From Microcystis aeruginosa FD4 (lineage in GTDB: Bacteria > Cyanobacteriota > Cyanobacteriia > Cyanobacteriales > Microcystaceae), in assembly GCF_009792235.1 (NCBI RefSeq), contig NZ_CP046973.1, positions 930,001 to 994,000 of the forward strand: a stretch of DNA of 64,000 nucleotides, in the 5' to 3' direction. The notes beneath the pieces were generated by a model, which saw only the letters and a program-made list of their open reading frames with translations, did not search any database and was not told the origin of the DNA. Position numbers and translations under genes: made by a program. Of this stretch, positions 63,472 to 64,000 are shown piece after piece. Position 1 is the stretch's first letter. The number at the start of each line of letters is the position of its first letter.

Positions 63472-63731
63472 GGGTGCATCTCCTATTTGTGACTTTCTCT
63501 CACTGATGGTGAGCAGCAGAAGTTATTCAAAGAGGGGGAAGGCAATTCGCCCCTACAATAATATTATGGCGCCAATGGTAGGGGCGCACCGCGTGCGCCC
63601 TGTAATATAGCGGTTTTCACACAAGTGAGTCCCGATTGAAACGCTGAAACGCCTATCTATCAAGGGATTTACTATACCTTATTAGACTGAAAACCGCTAT
63701 ACAGATATTTCTCCAAAATTGAGATGCACCC
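63472..63731 (+). repeat. MITE-A, copy 3, with nested palindromic element
   Basis: GGGTGCATCTC at 63472 and GAGATGCACCC at 63721-63731 form the inner inverted repeat; GGGCGCACCGCGTGCGCCC is conserved. Bases 63606-63701 are a foreign insertion. The remaining tail of the window (63732-64000) shows no gene; TACTAAATCCAGTTATTAAA resembles 7838-7858. Confidence 0.8.
63606..63701. repeat. 96-bp element with 14-bp perfect inverted ends, nested in MITE-A
   Basis: TATAGCGGTTTTCA at 63606 and TGAAAACCGCTATA at 63688-63701. It interrupts the MITE where other copies continue with AAAATGTCATCTAGATATTT. Without coding capacity, it is a small mobile palindrome. Confidence 0.8.
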
Positions 63732-64000
63732 AGTCTGTATTAAGGGAACTCGCATTATTCTCTCTACTCGCGCTTAGAAATTAACTGAATGGGAACATCC
63801 TTTCCCTAGCTGAGAGACTATCGGTTTTAGAGTCGTTTCTAGTGGCAGATATGGACAAGCTGGTGATCCTAAACCAGATGGAAAAGATGCTCTTTTGTCC
63901 CCTAGTTATACTAAATCCAGTTATTAAAAACTGATTATCTATTCCCCCTTTTGCCTCTTGCCTCTTGCATGAGTGCCTATCCTAATATGTTACCTATACT

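Overview
The window looks like chromosomal DNA of a bloom-forming cyanobacterium, most likely Microcystis or a close relative. The cyanobacterial evidence is the iterated GCGATCGC (HIP1) palindrome, a CAAD/CURT1 thylakoid protein, a phytol-kinase-type enzyme, a CBS-CP12 fusion, the cyanobacteria-only small RNA Yfr1, a CIRCE-controlled groESL operon and RTX proteins. The genus is an inference from the very high load of IS elements, MITEs and 7-8 bp tandem repeats.

Layout. 1-9.6 kb: a solo IS605-type end and a MITE, a HerA-like ATPase, a sulfotransferase-like protein, the rRNA methyltransferase rlmD, an intact lone tnpB element, an anti-sigma kinase, and metK with Yfr1 directly upstream. 9.6-17 kb: pcrA, a CURT1-like protein, then a redox/energy-sensing island: a 4xCBS protein, a recombinase-domain fragment, a truncated ferredoxin, thioredoxin, a zinc-ribbon protein and CBS-CP12. 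17-25 kb: CIRCE-groES-groEL, a frameshifted ISNCY transposase, and a two-gene ATPase locus cut by an IS605-type element. 25-33 kb: sbcC, moaD, recJ, speE and accA. 33-39.3 kb: an IS graveyard in which an IS4-like element sits inside an IS5-like transposase next to an IS1634 remnant, followed by an ISAzo13-type element that cut a secreted-protein gene.

39.5-51 kb: a DUF4258/DUF2283-like pair, tRNA-Arg, a His-tailed ferrochelatase homologue, a DUF2993 protein, yidD, a phytol-kinase-like gene, an aldose epimerase, tRNA-Lys, tsaB, a PEP-CTERM choice-of-anchor I protein, cysE and uvrA. 51-64 kb: a methyltransferase, a vapBC-like cassette between direct repeats, a third tnpB, a 2033-residue RTX protein with eleven near-identical 124-residue repeats, a second decayed toxin-antitoxin locus, a DUF29 protein and a MITE carrying a nested 96-bp palindromic element.

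Most housekeeping genes are single or short operons separated by repeats. The best leads are the Yfr1-metK arrangement, the thioredoxin/zinc-ribbon/CBS-CP12 island, the RTX repeat array with its unnamed N-terminal module, the ATPase pair interrupted by IS605, and two toxin-antitoxin loci that share an upstream block with a conserved palindrome.
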